DNA from: an uncultured Veillonella sp.
GTDB lineage: Bacteria > Bacillota > Negativicutes > Veillonellales > Veillonellaceae
Reading direction: 5' to 3'
Assembly (NCBI GenBank): GCA_934202215.1
Contig: CAKPXR010000042.1
Span: forward strand, 1-11,735
DNA: 11,735 nucleotides
The translations under genes were made by a program, and so were the position numbers. Positions 1 through 6,078 of the stretch are shown piece by piece. The notes under the pieces are model-generated. The model searched no databases, had not been told where the DNA came from, and saw only the letters and a list, made by a program, of their open reading frames with translations. Each line of letters opens with the position of its first letter. Positions within the stretch are counted from its first letter, which is position 1.

Positions 1-1
1 C

Positions 2-67
2 ATTACACCTATTTATCAGCATATACACCATAAAATACAAGATATATATGAGAATGTAGTGACATAA
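2..67 (+). CDS. 3' tail of a rightward gene, possibly a tyrosine recombinase
   Basis: Only the last 21 codons of a plus-strand reading frame are present; the stop is TAA at 65-67. Two things support it as a real gene end: it is the plus-strand frame that stays open longest from the window edge, and its stop lies 12 nt before the strong hairpin terminator at 80-112. The residues begin ITPIYQHIHHKIQDIYE. The TxxYxH pattern resembles the segment around the nucleophilic tyrosine of Xer/phage-type recombinases (often T-x-x-Y-T-H-[VIL]), which also lies near the C-terminus. That match rests on about eight residues, so it is a suggestion only. The tail could equally belong to an unrelated protein. 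Confidence 0.35.
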   Translation: MTPIYQHIHHKIQDIYENVVT

Positions 68-79
68 TTTAGGCATACA

Positions 80-112
80 AAAAAGACAGCTGATTGAATC
101 AGCTGTCTTTTT
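80..112. terminator. Bidirectional intrinsic terminator
   Basis: Two 16-nt arms (80-95 and 97-112) are exact inverted complements around a single central G. The realistic hairpin is GACAGCTGA paired with TCAGCTGTC around a TTGAA loop. A run of As precedes it and a run of Ts follows it, so it has a U-tract in either direction. It sits 12 nt after the stop of the rightward gene tail and downstream of the leftward KAP remnant, so it probably served convergent genes. Confidence 0.9.
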
Positions 113-147
113 CAAATTATTATTTTATAAAAATAGATATAATAAAT

Positions 148-290
148 TCATTTAATACAAAATAAACCGAATACTAATCCATCTTTTCCATCATAGCTAT
201 TTATTGCTTCTCCTAATTGTCTTGAAAATGTTGTCTACCTAATAAATCTTGCTTTGGAATTTCAATTGGTTTATCCGAGTTGTAATTCAT
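148..290 (-). pseudogene. Truncated, frameshifted 5' remnant of a KAP-family P-loop NTPase gene
   Basis: An ATG at 290-288 follows an AGGGG ribosome site and opens with NSDKPIEIPKQDLLGRQ (residues 4-20), then reaches TAG at 215-213. In the next frame from 228 the protein continues as FSRQLGEAINSYDGKDG then LVFGLF, and ends at TGA 150-148. Joined, these match the conserved N-terminus of KAP-family NTPases: SDKPI, an acidic residue and LLGR, F-x-x-x-L, then a strand leading into GxWGxGK[ST]. One lost base around 226-232 explains the frame change; restoring a C in CAACCATTTTCA would read Q-P-F-S. The sequence diverges right after GLF, where the Walker A loop should begin, so no nucleotide-binding site remains. 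Intact KAP proteins are usually several hundred residues, so only a stump of about 46 codons survives. The family assignment is from memory of its motif and was not searched. Confidence 0.75.
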
Positions 291-332
291 ATTTCCCCTA
301 TAAAAACAACAATTCTTTATTATATAAATATA

Positions 333-362
333 CTGACCTACAGAAATTATCATGCAAGTCAG
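333..362 (-). terminator. Weak hairpin downstream of the 133-aa gene
   Basis: On the minus strand, CTGACTTGCA (362-353) can pair with TGTAGGTCAG (342-333) over a 10-nt loop, with eight Watson-Crick pairs and two G-U wobbles. A U-rich but interrupted tract follows. It lies 30 nt beyond the stop of the gene at 393-794, so it may end that transcript. It also sits just upstream of TATAAT-like sequence before the KAP remnant, so it could instead be an old operator of that gene. Confidence 0.3.
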
Positions 363-392
363 CTTTAAATTCAAATATGTATTATTTTTATA

Positions 393-794
393 TTAGTATG
401 TTAACGTCCCCATAAATACACGATAGCTATCATTAGAATTCAATAAATCCTTCACATACACACGAGATGTATCATTATCAAGCTTCATAGCCAATGTACG
501 ACCAAATGATTTTGCACTATGAATAACCTCACCTAAAAATCCTACGATTGCAAAGAATATTTCTTGGGGAGTTATAAAGTCTGTTGCTAATATATCCTCA
601 GCTTCACCTAGCTGTAAAGAATATATCATATCTGATTCTTGCAGTGAAAAACGCAAAATAACCGCACTCGTTTCCATATCATAATCAAGTCGATATGTAC
701 GTAATTCTCCACTAACTAGCACATTATCATCAACATTCATAATTTCAATATGTACAGGCTTTCTGTCTCCCACAGATAAGACATATTTTTTCAT
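393..794 (-). CDS. Hypothetical protein, 133 aa, unknown function
   Basis: I do not recognise this protein. It starts at ATG 794-792 behind a GGAG about nine bases upstream and ends at TAA 393-395. The product is a small acidic protein with no signal peptide and no clear membrane segment. It reads as alternating beta-strand-like stretches (residues 3-60, for example YVLSVG, VHIEIM, VLVSGELRTYRLDYDM), one amphipathic helix around residues 76-100 (PQEIFFAIVGFLGEVIHSA), and a final strand ending in YRVFMGTLTY. It has its own promoter about 80 nt upstream and is separated from the polysaccharide operon by 225 nt, so it is probably not one of the pathway genes even though it is on the same strand. 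Between a KAP remnant and a surface-polysaccharide operon, it may be an accessory gene. No function can be assigned. Confidence 0.75.
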   Translation of the reverse strand: MKKYVLSVGDRKPVHIEIMNVDDNVLVSGELRTYRLDYDMETSAVILRFSLQESDMIYSLQLGEAEDILATDFITPQEIFFAIVGFLGEVIHSAKSFGRTLAMKLDNDTSRVYVKDLLNSNDSYRVFMGTLTY

Positions 795-841
795 ACCAAT
801 ACTCCACTAACATGTAATGCAATTAAACTCATTCTTTTAAT

Positions 842-870
842 CTATTCATGAATTATTCATTCATAAATAG
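842..870. repeat. Imperfect inverted repeat at the predicted transcription start
   Basis: Arms CTATTCATGAAT (842-853) and ATTCATAAATAG (859-870) are inverted complements at 11 of 12 positions, around a 5-nt spacer. The right arm directly abuts the TATAAT at 871-876 of the promoter for the 133-aa gene, so the repeat would cover the +1 region. It could be an operator for a dimeric repressor or a 5'-leader hairpin. Two roughly 12-bp arms around a short spacer is also the geometry of a tyrosine-recombinase core site, but no second copy is visible in the window. Confidence 0.55.
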
Positions 871-900
871 ATTATACAAAATTATATATTCATAGAGCAA
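871..900 (-). promoter_or_regulatory. Sigma-70-type promoter for the 133-aa gene
   Basis: Reading the minus strand, TTGCTC (900-895) is followed after 18 nt by a perfect TATAAT (876-871). Transcription would begin near 864, giving a leader of about 70 nt before the ATG at 794. The rest of the 795-1019 gap is very AT-rich. It holds a small palindrome (936-951) but no other gene and no convincing terminator for the operon that ends at 1020. Confidence 0.6.
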
Positions 901-1019
901 TAAATAAAGTATAAAGTCTATTTAACTTTAATTGGTATATAGAACTATATAGTACTACGAAAATAAGAAGTAAAGATTAATAATATAATAAATAGTCTAA
1001 CTTACTCAATAATATAAAT

Positions 1020-2075
1020 TTATAACTTATGATTCTCATTTCTTATATAATTAATTAGATTTGTGTAGCCTCTTACCATATTAATCTTAGGTTTCCACCC
1101 TAATGACTGGATTTTTTCACTATTTAGAATAAACTTTACATCATGTGCATATCCATACTTATTGGCATTATCCGGTATATCAAATACCACATCTATTTTA
1201 CCCTTAGCGACTGCTTTTGCTACTAAATTTGCAATATCTTTAATACTTCTTGTTTCAATACTATTACATATATTGTATGCTTCTCCACATTTTCCTTTAA
1301 ATAGTAATAGTACCAAAGCAGAAAGTACATCAGTTATATAACAAAAGTTTGATACAGATTGTCCTGCAGTATGTAAAATAATATTTTCATTGTGTATAAC
1401 ACTTTTAGCAAACTGCATAGATACACGATTATCTAAAAGTGAAAGACCTGGACCAAAACATTGTGCAATACGAGCAATACAAACGGGTACATTATATTCA
1501 TGAAAGTAAGCATTACAGTAACATTCACAAATACGTTTACCTTCAGAATACGAACTTCTAACATCTAAATGATCAATATAGCCTAAATCATCTTCAGTCA
1601 TATTCTGGTAATCTACTTGCTGAATACCATATTGCTCCATAGAAGATAAATATACAATTTTTTTAACTTTATTCTTTGTTGCATATTGCAAGACATCTAA
1701 CGTTGTACTAATACTACCATTTAACGTTTCAACTGGTTGCGTAACAAAAAACTTAGATGTAGTAGGTGCTGCTGTGTGGAATATATAATCAACAGAATAA
1801 TTACATGCAGCAAGATCATTAGTAATATAGACTAACTGTTCTGAATTCATAAGGTTAGAGAACAAATCCTCTGCCTTTTTTATGTTTCTCACGGAACAAA
1901 TAATATTAATATTTGTTCCATATTTCATATTACTAAATAGAAACAATCGGGTGAGCATAGATCCTATGAATCCAGTCGCCCCCGTTATCAAAATAGTTTT
2001 CCCTGAAAGTTTAGATAAGAAAATATGAATATCTTTAACAGTGCGTTCCAACTCATAAGATAAAACATCATTCAT
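1020..2075 (-). CDS. NAD-dependent epimerase/dehydratase (extended SDR)
   Basis: A 351-residue cytosolic extended short-chain dehydrogenase/reductase, presumably acting on a nucleotide-activated sugar or alditol precursor. The Rossmann glycine motif TGATGFIGS is at residues 31-39, and an acid-ending strand near 86-88 precedes FHTAAP (99-104). The active-site serine region LSSMEQYG is at 143-150. The catalytic pair Y176 and K180 is in YSEGK, followed by CFGPG at about 206-210. The N-terminus is about 25 residues longer than in minimal GalE-like proteins. ATG 2075 has an AGAGGG ribosome site inside the end of the upstream gene, five bases away. It is the last gene of the operon. SDRs of this type are commonly seen beside IspD-like cytidylyltransferase and LicD genes, as here, so a role in making the CDP-linked substrate is possible. 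A 4,6-dehydratase or epimerase activity is the alternative; the exact substrate cannot be read. Confidence 0.85.
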   Translation of the reverse strand: MNDVLSYELERTVKDIHIFLSKLSGKTILITGATGFIGSMLTRLFLFSNMKYGTNINIICSVRNIKKAEDLFSNLMNSEQLVYITNDLAACNYSVDYIFHTAAPTTSKFFVTQPVETLNGSISTTLDVLQYATKNKVKKIVYLSSMEQYGIQQVDYQNMTEDDLGYIDHLDVRSSYSEGKRICECYCNAYFHEYNVPVCIARIAQCFGPGLSLLDNRVSMQFAKSVIHNENIILHTAGQSVSNFCYITDVLSALVLLLFKGKCGEAYNICNSIETRSIKDIANLVAKAVAKGKIDVVFDIPDNANKYGYAHDVKFILNSEKIQSLGWKPKINMVRGYTNLINYIRNENHKL

Positions 2076-2080
2076 AAATA

Positions 2081-3001
2081 TTAGCCCTCTACTGTTTTAA
2101 AATACTCATATGTTTTTATTAATCCATCGTGTAAATTATATTTTGCTGTAAATAAAAGCCCTTTTTCTGATTTATCAGTTGATAAAACAGAATCTCTAAT
2201 ATCGCCTAATCTAGGCTTATCATAAACTACCTCAATATCTTTACCACTAATATTTCTAAACTCATCAACTAACAAATTAACGGAACTTGAGATGCCAGTA
2301 CTTACATTATAAATACCTATAACTTGGTGTTGCATACCTAAAATATTAGCTTCAACTACATCATCTACATATATAAAGTCCCTTGTTTGTTTTCCATCAC
2401 CATAAATAATAATAGGAGAGTCTTGTACAGTCGCTTTAGCAAAAATACTAATAACGCCCCCTTCTCCACCATTACCTTGTCGTGGACCAAATACATTAGA
2501 ATAACGATAACATATATATGGTAATCCAAAAGCTTCATGATAAATACGAAGATAATGTTCTGTAGTTAGCTTTGTTAATCCATAAAATGAAGACGGATTT
2601 CCAATCATGTCCTCATTTAATGGTAATGTATCTAAATTGCCATAGACCGCTGCAGAAGATGGCATTAAAAACTTTTTAATATCTAGTTTTACTGCTGCAT
2701 TAAGTAAATTAATTAACCCCATCAAATTAATATCACAATCTAACATCGGATCACTCATAGATGTGGAAACTTCAGTTTGTGCAGCCTCATGAAATATATA
2801 ATCTGGACGAAATTCTTCTAAGACAGAGTATAACTTTGGATCTCTAATATCCAATTCTACGAATTGTGCTTTAGAATGAACAAATTCTTTATTTCCTGTA
2901 TATAAGTTATCAATAACCTGTACAGTATGACCATCTTCTATTAAACGATCAACTAAATGAGAGCCAATAAACCCCGCCCCACCAGTTACAGTTATTCTCA
3001 T
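2081..3001 (-). CDS. UDP-sugar 4-epimerase family protein (GalE/WbpP-like)
   Basis: A 306-residue extended SDR predicted to bind NAD and epimerise or otherwise modify a UDP-hexose or UDP-N-acetylhexosamine. The N-terminal TGGAGFIGSH (6-15) is the classic NAD motif. D31 of the VIDNLYTG segment is the usual adenosine-ribose contact, HEAAQ is at 71-75, and the catalytic serine region PSSAAVYG is at 114-121. The catalytic pair is Y140 and K144 in YGLTK. NVFGPRQGNGGEGGVISIF (169-187) and YGDGKQTRDFIYVDD (200-214) match the substrate-binding part of UDP-glucose/UDP-GlcNAc 4-epimerases. All key residues are present and the length is normal for the shorter bacterial members. ATG 3001 has a GAAGGGA site. 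It could supply UDP-galactose to the galactopyranose mutase encoded at the other end of the operon, or UDP-GalNAc. Confidence 0.88.
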   Translation of the reverse strand: MRITVTGGAGFIGSHLVDRLIEDGHTVQVIDNLYTGNKEFVHSKAQFVELDIRDPKLYSVLEEFRPDYIFHEAAQTEVSTSMSDPMLDCDINLMGLINLLNAAVKLDIKKFLMPSSAAVYGNLDTLPLNEDMIGNPSSFYGLTKLTTEHYLRIYHEAFGLPYICYRYSNVFGPRQGNGGEGGVISIFAKATVQDSPIIIYGDGKQTRDFIYVDDVVEANILGMQHQVIGIYNVSTGISSSVNLLVDEFRNISGKDIEVVYDKPRLGDIRDSVLSTDKSEKGLLFTAKYNLHDGLIKTYEYFKTVEG

Positions 3002-3014
3002 TATTATTCCCTTC

Positions 3015-4523
3015 TTATAATCTACTTTTTATTAAATCAAGATAAAACCTTAATTCTTTACTTCTAATAAATAATATTCCCCATGCCACAATTATAAAAA
3101 TACTATTACATACAACCCCTAGCAAAAGTCCAAACCAACCGCTATCCAAAGCAATAAATTGTGATAAGAATTTACTAAAATAAACTAATACAAATGTAAC
3201 TAGAGTATAACGGAAATAAAGTTTAAAGTAACTAACCAAAGACCAGCGTAATCCGTATTTAAACAAAACATATGGTTCAACTATAAAAGGCATACAAATT
3301 GTACTAATAAACATAGCCAATAACACGCCCCAAACATCAAAATATTGAACTAAAACAATGGAAGATCCTAAATTTATTAAGGCCTCTATTAAGGACATAT
3401 ATCGATTTTGCCAAAAGAGCCCCATAGCATCTTTAAATACTAAGACGCCTTTACGCATAAACATTAGATAGAAGTTGATGACCATCCAAAGTACTATACT
3501 TTCATCAAAACGATAGCTATTTCCTAGCCAGATGGTAATAAACGGATTTAACAAAAGGTATAAGTTACTACAGATAAAACAAGCCAAATAGGCTGTCATA
3601 AATTCTAATCTCTTGAAAATAACTAATTTATGAGCATCATCATGCGACTCATTCAAATTTCCTACAGATGCCTTTAGTGCATTAAATACTTGATCAGACA
3701 ACTTATCGATACCATTAATAATCAAATAATAATTCGTATATAACGCAACAGCACTTAAACCTACAAATTTCGACAAAATAATATTTGATGTTCCAAAAAC
3801 AGTAACACCACCAATTTTATGAAGTATTAAAGCCTTTATATTTCTAATAATACTTTGGTATATATCTTTATTTAAAGGCCGAATATTCTTTTCATTTAAA
3901 AACGAATATAAGTGATCAGCTTTTCTGGCTATTAAAAAATTCTCGCAGAAAGTCATGCATATACGTAGAATAATATATACCCAAAAACTATGAGTCAAAA
4001 TGACTAAGGCAATTTGGAATAAGCTCCCTATCAGTTGAGTAAGCCCTCTGTAATAGTTAGCTATATATTGTTTTTGATCAGCTATAAGCAAACATTTTTT
4101 ATAAGAGTAAAAATAACTAATACCCGTATCAATAACAAAGAGTAAAAAGAAAATATTTAAATATGCAATATTAGGAGGTACCTTTATAAGATATTGAACA
4201 AAAGGAGATATACATAATCCTAAGAATAGAATAAGTGTACCAATATAAATATATGCTTTTTTAAATATTCTCATGATTGATTTTGCTGTTTCTAAATCAT
4301 GATTAGCTAGAGGAGCATATAAACTAAATATAATAGCCGGACCAATGCCCAATTCAGTAAGCGATAATACAGTCAAAATATTATCAAATAAACCATTTAA
4401 GCCTAAATATTCAATAGATAAATAATATAGTAATACAAAACGGATAATGAACTGTAATACCATATTAAATCCATATACAATTAACGTGGAATTTATGTTC
4501 TTAATTGCACTAACTGTCCGCAT
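3015..4523 (-). CDS. wzx: Wzx-type polysaccharide repeat-unit flippase
   Basis: A 502-residue integral membrane protein of the polysaccharide-export branch of the MATE/MOP superfamily, predicted to flip lipid-linked repeat units from the inner to the outer leaflet. The sequence is a near-continuous series of hydrophobic helices, roughly 12 to 14. The N-terminus has the typical opening of an amphipathic helix, then YLGLNGLFDNILTVLSLTEL (about 39-58) followed by GIGPAIIFSLY; this LGL-N-LF and ELGIG pattern is common in Wzx proteins of Gram-positive and Negativicute clusters. The central part contains the usual polar loop before a second bundle (residues 205-300). It ends in basic residues (RSKELRFYLDLIKSRL), consistent with a cytoplasmic tail. 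It lies between sugar-nucleotide genes, nine bases from its upstream neighbour. Substrate specificity cannot be inferred. Confidence 0.88.
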   Translation of the reverse strand: MRTVSAIKNINSTLIVYGFNMVLQFIIRFVLLYYLSIEYLGLNGLFDNILTVLSLTELGIGPAIIFSLYAPLANHDLETAKSIMRIFKKAYIYIGTLILFLGLCISPFVQYLIKVPPNIAYLNIFFLLFVIDTGISYFYSYKKCLLIADQKQYIANYYRGLTQLIGSLFQIALVILTHSFWVYIILRICMTFCENFLIARKADHLYSFLNEKNIRPLNKDIYQSIIRNIKALILHKIGGVTVFGTSNIILSKFVGLSAVALYTNYYLIINGIDKLSDQVFNALKASVGNLNESHDDAHKLVIFKRLEFMTAYLACFICSNLYLLLNPFITIWLGNSYRFDESIVLWMVINFYLMFMRKGVLVFKDAMGLFWQNRYMSLIEALINLGSSIVLVQYFDVWGVLLAMFISTICMPFIVEPYVLFKYGLRWSLVSYFKLYFRYTLVTFVLVYFSKFLSQFIALDSGWFGLLLGVVCNSIFIIVAWGILFIRSKELRFYLDLIKSRL

Positions 4524-4532
4524 AATATCAAC

Positions 4533-5252
4533 CTATAATCCCATAATATTGAGGCTATTTTTTACTTCTAAATAAGCCTTAAATGTATAAAAATCAATAG
4601 GTGTTGTAATCTTAATATTCTCAGCTGGACCTATTACTGTAAACAGTTCAGCCCCATAAAACTGCATCATAGATGCCGAATCTATGAACTCCAAATTTTC
4701 AGATTTTGCTTTTTCATGTACCTTATAAATATCTTTTAAATAGAAGCATTGTGGAGCTTTAGCAAGTAAACATTCATCTCGAGAAAGTATTTTCCCTACA
4801 TGAGAAAGCTCATTATCTTTTAAAACAATGGTTTCTATAGCTTGTGAAACAGTAATGGCATTGCCATATGTTTTTGTGGACGATATACACGTATTAATTA
4901 GCTCATCTGAGATAATAGGCCTAACCCCATCATGTAATAAAACTATACTATCTTCATCATATAGTCTTGAAGACTCTTTAATTCCAAGATAAATCGACTC
5001 TTGTCCTGTTTTTCCACCTGGAATAATCGATTTGACTTTATCCAAACTATACTTTTGTACTAATTTACTAACCTCTCCAATAATAGACTCTAATACTACT
5101 AAAACAATTCCATCAATATCATTATTATTTTGAAAGTGCTCTAGCGTATACACTAATATTGGTTTCCCATTAACTTCTAGCAATTGTTTCGGTGTGCCAG
5201 TAGAACTCATGCGTTGTCCAGTTCCTCCAGCAAAAATAATACCTATATTCAT
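4533..5252 (-). CDS. IspD/TarI-like cytidylyltransferase
   Basis: A 239-residue nucleotidyltransferase that should couple CTP to a phosphorylated small molecule to give a CDP-linked donor. It has the nucleotide-binding signature FAGGTGQRM (7-15) and PKQ with K22. Further family motifs are GQESI (83-87), HDGVRPII (107-114), the APQCF strand (166-170) and NIKITTPID (212-220). The overall fold matches IspD, but HDGVRP rather than the usual HDAARP of housekeeping IspD, and its place in a polysaccharide operon next to licD, point to the TarI/alditol-phosphate branch. A likely product is CDP-ribitol, CDP-glycerol or another CDP-alditol; which one cannot be decided. ATG 5252 follows an AGGGG ribosome site at close spacing. 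No partner TarJ-type alcohol dehydrogenase is visible, but the SDR at 1020-2075 could supply a reductase step. Confidence 0.85.
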   Translation of the reverse strand: MNIGIIFAGGTGQRMSSTGTPKQLLEVNGKPILVYTLEHFQNNNDIDGIVLVVLESIIGEVSKLVQKYSLDKVKSIIPGGKTGQESIYLGIKESSRLYDEDSIVLLHDGVRPIISDELINTCISSTKTYGNAITVSQAIETIVLKDNELSHVGKILSRDECLLAKAPQCFYLKDIYKVHEKAKSENLEFIDSASMMQFYGAELFTVIGPAENIKITTPIDFYTFKAYLEVKNSLNIMGL

Positions 5253-5268
5253 GCTATACCCCTATACA

Positions 5269-6063
5269 TTAAATCTCATATGCTCTAATACTTGATATTT
5301 TACGTTTATCTTCTGGTGGTATTTCCATATAGTTACAACCATATAAATTACTTAAATATGTATCGTAACATGAAAAAACCTCTAATGTTAAATCTCTAAA
5401 CTCTATAGGGACACGTTTTTCAAAAGCATCCTTTACCATACATTCAGCTTCACCATAAACGCCACCAGTAATAGCACCTACAAAGTCAGAAGCATTATAA
5501 TCATATTGTTTAGCCAATGTATCTAATTGATTGGCCCAAAATTTATATCCAATACATCTAGCTAGGATTATTAATATAGACTTTATACATGCTCTACTCA
5601 TTGATTTACCATGTCCTAATTTTGCATCACATAATTCAAGCATCTTACTATAAATTTTACGTTTTTTATAGATACTAATCACTTCATTTTTATCATTTGG
5701 TAATCCATCAACAGGCATAATATCCATAAATAAAAATTGATTAGAATTACTATATTCATCTTCAATCTTGATATCAAGTTTTTCTAATCGCGCAAAAGGA
5801 TATTTTGAGTTATTACGCTCAATAGATCTAAGCAAATAATTATTATTTAAAACCTCAGGAAATATAGAAATTAGTTTTTCATAATCAGGTCTACTTAAAC
5901 AAATGTCTATATCATCATCCCAAGGAATAAAACCTTTATGCCTAATGGCCCCTAATAATGATCCTCCTGATAGCGAATATTTAATATCATTCTCTTTACA
6001 AAAGGAATCAAATTCTTTAAGCATTATAAATAAATGATCTTGAATTTCAGATATAGTCAACAT
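5269..6063 (-). CDS. LicD-family phosphotransferase
   Basis: A 264-residue LicD/fukutin-type enzyme, expected to move a phosphocholine- or phosphoalditol-like group from a CDP donor onto a glycan. The core motif is intact: SGGSLLGAIRHKGFIPWDDD (residues 32-51), then D53 in DIDI, giving the metal-binding acidic cluster. DIMPVDGLP follows at 114-122, and the C-terminal LYGCNYMEIPPEDKR (about 240-254) matches the family's closing LYG...PPEEKR. Length is typical. I place the start at ATG 6063, not at the TTG 6087 that extends the frame by eight codons. AGGGGA at 6073-6078 sits nine bases before the ATG, and family members begin close to this helix. Being next to the cytidylyltransferase gene suggests that enzyme makes its donor. 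Donor and acceptor are unknown. Confidence 0.88.
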   Translation of the reverse strand: MLTISEIQDHLFIMLKEFDSFCKENDIKYSLSGGSLLGAIRHKGFIPWDDDIDICLSRPDYEKLISIFPEVLNNNYLLRSIERNNSKYPFARLEKLDIKIEDEYSNSNQFLFMDIMPVDGLPNDKNEVISIYKKRKIYSKMLELCDAKLGHGKSMSRACIKSILIILARCIGYKFWANQLDTLAKQYDYNASDFVGAITGGVYGEAECMVKDAFEKRVPIEFRDLTLEVFSCYDTYLSNLYGCNYMEIPPEDKRKISSIRAYEI

Positions 6064-6072
6064 TATTAAAAA

Positions 6073-6078
6073 TCCCCT
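6073..6078 (-). promoter_or_regulatory. Ribosome site fixing the LicD start
   Basis: AGGGGA on the minus strand, nine bases upstream of ATG 6063. It overlaps the TAG stop (6077-6079) of the deacetylase gene, so the two genes are probably translationally linked. The upstream TTG at 6087 has no comparable site. Confidence 0.7.

Noticed and set aside
936-951. Palindrome TATATAG-AA-CTATATA downstream of the operon as a terminator
   Set aside because: The stem is pure A-T except for one pair, the loop is only two bases and no U-tract follows; it is too weak to call an intrinsic terminator.
915-998. Spaced inverted repeat AGTCTATTTA / TAAATAGTCT
   Set aside because: Nine of ten matches over 64 nt of spacer in very AT-rich DNA is close to chance, and no structure or gene explains it.
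4533-5252. Housekeeping IspD of isoprenoid synthesis
   Set aside because: Position within a polysaccharide operon next to licD, and HDGVRP instead of HDAARP, favour the capsule/teichoic-type branch.
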